Source of the DNA: a bacterium
GTDB lineage: Bacteria > Patescibacteriota > CG2-30-54-11
DNA length: 33,992 bases
Direction of reading: 5' to 3'
NCBI GenBank assembly: GCA_029573015.1
Contig: JAKQHK010000064.1
Location: forward strand, 1-33,992
Part shown: in pieces, positions 30,981 through 33,992 of the stretch
Numbering within the stretch: the stretch's first letter is position 1
Layout: each line of letters begins with the position of its first letter
Notes under the pieces: generated by a model
What the model was told of the DNA's origin: nothing
Databases searched by the model: none
The model's input: only the letters and a program-made list of their open reading frames with translations
Translations under genes and position numbers: made by a program

Positions 30981-31883
30981 ATGAGCATTTATACTGAAAT
31001 TGCGGCAAACAAGAGGCGTTCCTATCTGCTCATCGCCTGTTTTATCGGAGCGGTTACCTTTCTCGGTTGGGTTTTCGGGCAAATAACCGGCGATGCAGGT
31101 ATGGGTGTAACCCTGGCGTTTATCATGGCAATTTTTTCTGCTTTTTTCAGCTACTATTATTCTGACAAGATCGTCCTAGCCATAAGCCAGGCGCGAGAAG
31201 TAAGCCTCGAGAGCGACTGGCAGCTCTATCAGATCGTGGAAAATTTGTGTATTGCTACCGGATTACCCCGTCCGCGGGTGTATGTGATTGATGATACCGC
31301 CCCGAATGCCTTTGCGACCGGTCGCAATCCGGAGCATGCGGTTATCTGCGTGACGACCGGGTTGCTCATGAAGCTCGACAAACGGGAGCTTGAAGGAGTC
31401 ATCGCTCATGAGATGGCGCATGTAAAAAATTATGACATGCTGGTTATGACGCTGACTGTGGTTCTTGTCGGCGTGATCAGCCTGCTGTCCGACTGGATTC
31501 TTCGTTTTACCTTCTGGGGAGGACGCAGCCGGAAGCGGGATGAAAACCGGGGAGGGGGACAGGTTCAATTAGTCCTCATGATCGTCGGTATTGTGCTCGC
31601 CGTAGTTGCACCCCTGATTGCTACCCTGATTAAACTGGCGGTTTCACGTCAGCGGGAGTATCTGGCAGATGCATCGGCAGCCCTGATCACCCGTTATCCC
31701 GAAGGTCTGGCGCGGGCTCTGGAAAAAATAGCCGGTGACCGCGAGCCACTCGAGGCAGCCAATAAAGCCACGGCGCATCTCTATATCGTCAACCCCCTGA
31801 AGGATCATGCCAGCGCCATGAACAGTTTATTCAGTACCCATCCGCCTATCGGTGAACGGGTACAGCGTTTGCGGAGCATGTGA
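30981..31883 (+). CDS. htpX: HtpX-type membrane zinc metalloprotease (M48)
   Basis: Membrane quality-control protease, 300 residues. Two N-terminal membrane helices (LLIACFIGAVTFLGWVF, GVTLAFIMAIFSAFF), the zinc site HEMAHVKNYDM with the downstream Glu in RQREYLADASAALI, and two further membrane helices around 150-170 and 195-215 place the active site on the cytoplasmic face. The end carries FSTHPPIGERVQRL, usual for the family. The next gene begins at its stop codon, so the two proteins are translated together. Confidence 0.95.
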   Translation: MSIYTEIAANKRRSYLLIACFIGAVTFLGWVFGQITGDAGMGVTLAFIMAIFSAFFSYYYSDKIVLAISQAREVSLESDWQLYQIVENLCIATGLPRPRVYVIDDTAPNAFATGRNPEHAVICVTTGLLMKLDKRELEGVIAHEMAHVKNYDMLVMTLTVVLVGVISLLSDWILRFTFWGGRSRKRDENRGGGQVQLVLMIVGIVLAVVAPLIATLIKLAVSRQREYLADASAALITRYPEGLARALEKIAGDREPLEAANKATAHLYIVNPLKDHASAMNSLFSTHPPIGERVQRLRSM

Positions 31884-32668
31884 TGACCACTCAGGTACAA
31901 CAGGTCCAGCGCAAGGAATCATTAGCCCTGGCTATTATACTTAGCCTGGGACTGCTCGTGTATACGACAAGCGATGCCCAGTTAGCCATCTGGCTGGCAG
32001 TTCCGATGTTTGTCATACCGCTTCTCGGCAGCCTCTGGGTTCTGAAACTGCCATTCCCGCCTGACCCCAAACGTCTCGAACTCTACGCGTTGCTCATCCA
32101 GCCGGTATTGCTTTACAGCGGTACTGCCTATTTCCTGCGTCAGGCATCGAGTCCACTGCTGCCAGTGGTCGGTTTTTTCGGGATGATCGTGTTTTATCTG
32201 TTGTTTATCAGTCTGAGCGCCCTTGAGCTCTACCGGCGGCTGCCCAATCATGTGGGGCGCATCATCCTCAACGTGTTCAGTCTGGTGACCGGGTATATCT
32301 ATTACAGCTATCTTTTTCAGCTGGATGTGCATCTGGCTTTGGGAGTGGGGATCGCATTTATTGTCAGTTTTCTGCTTTTTTTTCAGAGTATTTTCTGGTG
32401 GAGCAGTGCACATATCAGCTATTCAGTACTGTATGCCTGTTTGGCTGCTTTTTTGCTGAGCATGCTGTTCTTCTGCCTTTTTTTCTGGCCACTCGGCTAC
32501 TTGGTGACCGGGTTTGTCATGCTTATCGGTCAATATTTCCTCACCGGCATTATCCAGCAGTATTTTAAAAAAAATCTTACCAGAGCGGTTGTCATCGAAC
32601 ATGCGGTGGTATCACTGGGTATGCTGGCGATTATTCTGCTGCAGGTGCGCTGGTTACCGTCGTTATGA
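31883..32668 (+). CDS. Polytopic membrane protein, unknown function
   Basis: A 261-residue protein with about seven to eight hydrophobic segments (ALAIILSLGLLVYT, LAIWLAVPMFVIPLLGSLWVL, FFGMIVFYLLFISLSAL, LALGVGIAFIVSFLLFFQSIFWW and others). ATG 31883 overlaps the htpX TGA by one base (TGATG); the track start is a GTG three bases earlier. No family recognised. Coupling with htpX suggests a role in envelope maintenance, by inference only. Confidence 0.8.
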   Translation: MTTQVQQVQRKESLALAIILSLGLLVYTTSDAQLAIWLAVPMFVIPLLGSLWVLKLPFPPDPKRLELYALLIQPVLLYSGTAYFLRQASSPLLPVVGFFGMIVFYLLFISLSALELYRRLPNHVGRIILNVFSLVTGYIYYSYLFQLDVHLALGVGIAFIVSFLLFFQSIFWWSSAHISYSVLYACLAAFLLSMLFFCLFFWPLGYLVTGFVMLIGQYFLTGIIQQYFKKNLTRAVVIEHAVVSLGMLAIILLQVRWLPSL

Positions 32669-32743
32669 CGAGTACTATGCAGTCAATAAGCATGCAGGTT
32701 AGTGGCTATCAATATAAAGGGAGAACTTAGAAGAGGAGGGATT

Positions 32744-33992
32744 ATGGATGTCCAAAAAACCCAAAATAGTCAAGTACCGCAACAGACCTTACCTCCTGCA
32801 CCAGTTGTAAAGCGGGGTACTTCCCTGGTACAGGTTATCATCATAAGCATGATCATTGGAGCACTGAGTGGCGGGGCAGTTGCCGGCGGGATCTACTATC
32901 TCGCCGTCAAGGATCCTGCCATAGCCAAACAGCTTAAACCGATCAGTGACTTTCTCGCTCAGGTACAGATGAAAGCGGGTGACAAGGATGTTGTTCAGGT
33001 AACGGTTGAGGAAAACTCGGCTGTCACTGCAGCAGTGGAAAAAGCTCAGCCGGCGGTTGTGAGTATTATCGGGACTGTACAGGTTCAGGATTTTTTCTTT
33101 AACCGGATTTATGAAGATGATTTTGCCGGTACCGGTTTCGTCATTGACCGGGAGCAGGGATTGATTCTGACCAATCGTCATGTCGTGGAAGAAGTAGCGG
33201 AATATAAGATTCTTACTGCCAGTGGTGAGGAAATTCCTTTTACCCAGGACAATGTCTCTCTTGATCCTGCCAATGATCTGGCGATCATTCAGGTTGATAT
33301 CCCTGCTGATATGGAGATCGGAGAAGTGGAACTCGGGGATTCCAGCCAACTGGTTCCCGGGCAGCTTGCCATTGCTATTGGCAATGCTTTGGGAACGTTT
33401 GACAATACAGTGACCGTTGGAGTCATCAGTGCGTTGGGGCGTCAGATCAGCGCCAGCAGCGGGACGTCCGGCCAGGAACTGCTGCTTAATGTCATCCAGA
33501 CTGATGCAGCCATTAATCAGGGCAACAGCGGTGGACCGCTTCTCAATGCCGAGGGGCAGGTGATCGGCATCAATTCAGCGATCGCGAGTGGCTCAGCAGA
33601 GAATATCGGGTTTGCCATACCTGTCGATGATGCCAAAGTTGCCATAGAAAGCTATCTCGTCCATGGAAGCATCGTACGTCCCTGGCTGGGAGTCGAGTAT
33701 GTGCAGCTGACCAAAGACATATCTTTGGCCAATGACCTGCCGACTGAAGAGGGAGCCTACATCAATAATGTTGTTTATGACGGACCGGCTGAAAAGGCGG
33801 GCATCCTGGCTGGTGATATTATTTTAGCCCTTGACGATGAATTGCTGACTGCGGATAACAGCTTGGTGGAAGTCATGCAGCAATTCCAGATCGATGATGT
33901 CATTGAGGTCAGGTTGCTCCGGCCTGATAATCCGCAGGCTGACTCACCGGTGTACGAAGAAGAACTTATTAATGTTTCCCTGGAAGAACGTC
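32744..33992 (+). CDS. HtrA/DegP-type serine protease with PDZ domain, 3' end outside window
   Basis: Envelope quality-control protease. AGAGGAGGG lies before ATG 32744; the frame is open to the window end, which is why the ORF track misses it. The N terminus is a short cytoplasmic tail (MDVQKTQNSQVPQQ), one membrane helix (LVQVIIISMIIGALSGGAVAGGIYYLAV) and then a trypsin-like domain with the catalytic triad in LTNRHVV (His), NDLAII (Asp) and GNSGGPLL (Ser). A PDZ domain begins around YLVHGSIVRPWLGVEYVQL and includes GPAEKAGILAGDII. The C terminus is cut by the window edge. Confidence 0.95.
   Translation, partial: MDVQKTQNSQVPQQTLPPAPVVKRGTSLVQVIIISMIIGALSGGAVAGGIYYLAVKDPAIAKQLKPISDFLAQVQMKAGDKDVVQVTVEENSAVTAAVEKAQPAVVSIIGTVQVQDFFFNRIYEDDFAGTGFVIDREQGLILTNRHVVEEVAEYKILTASGEEIPFTQDNVSLDPANDLAIIQVDIPADMEIGEVELGDSSQLVPGQLAIAIGNALGTFDNTVTVGVISALGRQISASSGTSGQELLLNVIQTDAAINQGNSGGPLLNAEGQVIGINSAIASGSAENIGFAIPVDDAKVAIESYLVHGSIVRPWLGVEYVQLTKDISLANDLPTEEGAYINNVVYDGPAEKAGILAGDIILALDDELLTADNSLVEVMQQFQIDDVIEVRLLRPDNPQADSPVYEEELINVSLEER

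Noticed and set aside
1-33992. CRISPR array
   Set aside because: No regularly spaced direct repeats with spacers were seen; the repeats present are hairpins or short tandems.

Overview
The window is bacterial: Shine-Dalgarno motifs of the AGGAGG type, the standard genetic code, short operons with frequent ATGA/TTGA overlaps, and rho-independent terminators. The gene content (proton-pumping pyrophosphatase, [NiFe] hydrogenase with an HdrA/MvhD-like partner, many ferredoxin-type proteins, anaerobic-style arsenic detoxification, thiamine uptake) points to an anaerobe, probably from a sediment, subsurface or wastewater community. A candidate-phylum lineage, possibly Patescibacteria-like, is my guess only; no ribosomal marker is present to settle it.

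Layout. 1-1605: 3' part of a membrane H+-pyrophosphatase with terminator. 1887-1961: tRNA-Arg(CCU), used as the target of an integrated element; a large serine recombinase on the minus strand reads into the tRNA, so its last residues are encoded by the complement of the tRNA. 1921 to about 8450: an accessory island with the recombinase, small unknown genes, and a plus-strand module made of a promoter, a very long RNA hairpin, a membrane-anchored Mrr-like nuclease, a zinc-ribbon protein, a two-helix membrane protein and a lipoprotein/multi-helix membrane protein. No function is known to me for that set; it is the best candidate for an undescribed (perhaps defence) system. Its right edge is not defined; a copy of a hairpin repeat lies on each side of it.

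8532-13776: an arsenic operon controlled by an ArsR repressor with two matching operators: redox-active thioredoxin-like protein, ArsP-type permease, ArsF-like protein, ferredoxin, ArsG-like transporter, ACR3 arsenite exporter, DUF2703 protein, then a CoA-binding protein. 13933-18817: a group 3c-like [NiFe] hydrogenase operon preceded by what looks like a leader-peptide/terminator attenuator. It holds an HdrA-MvhD fusion whose flavin-binding signature is degenerate, small and large subunits, a 78-residue unknown, and the maturation protease.

18855-24732: a perfect 32-bp palindrome, then a cluster of DUF134 regulator, small membrane protein, Mrp-like ATPase (lacking the CxxC of Mrp/NBP35), two MinD-like ATPases with inserted ferredoxin domains, OsmC, TrmO, a metallo-beta-lactamase-fold protein and two NifX-type cofactor-binding proteins. 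This resembles an iron-sulfur/metal cofactor handling cluster of anaerobes. 24806-28579: a promoter, a TPP riboswitch and its terminator controlling a thiamine ABC transporter (thiB-thiP-thiQ). 28636-33992: a zinc-ribbon DUF3352 membrane protein, a strong terminator, HtpX protease with an overlapping membrane protein, and the start of an HtrA-type serine protease cut by the window end.

Functionally, hydrogenase, ferredoxin-rich proteins and pyrophosphatase suggest an energy-limited anaerobic lifestyle; TPP uptake suggests the cell may scavenge thiamine rather than make it. All function calls are from motif reading without database search.
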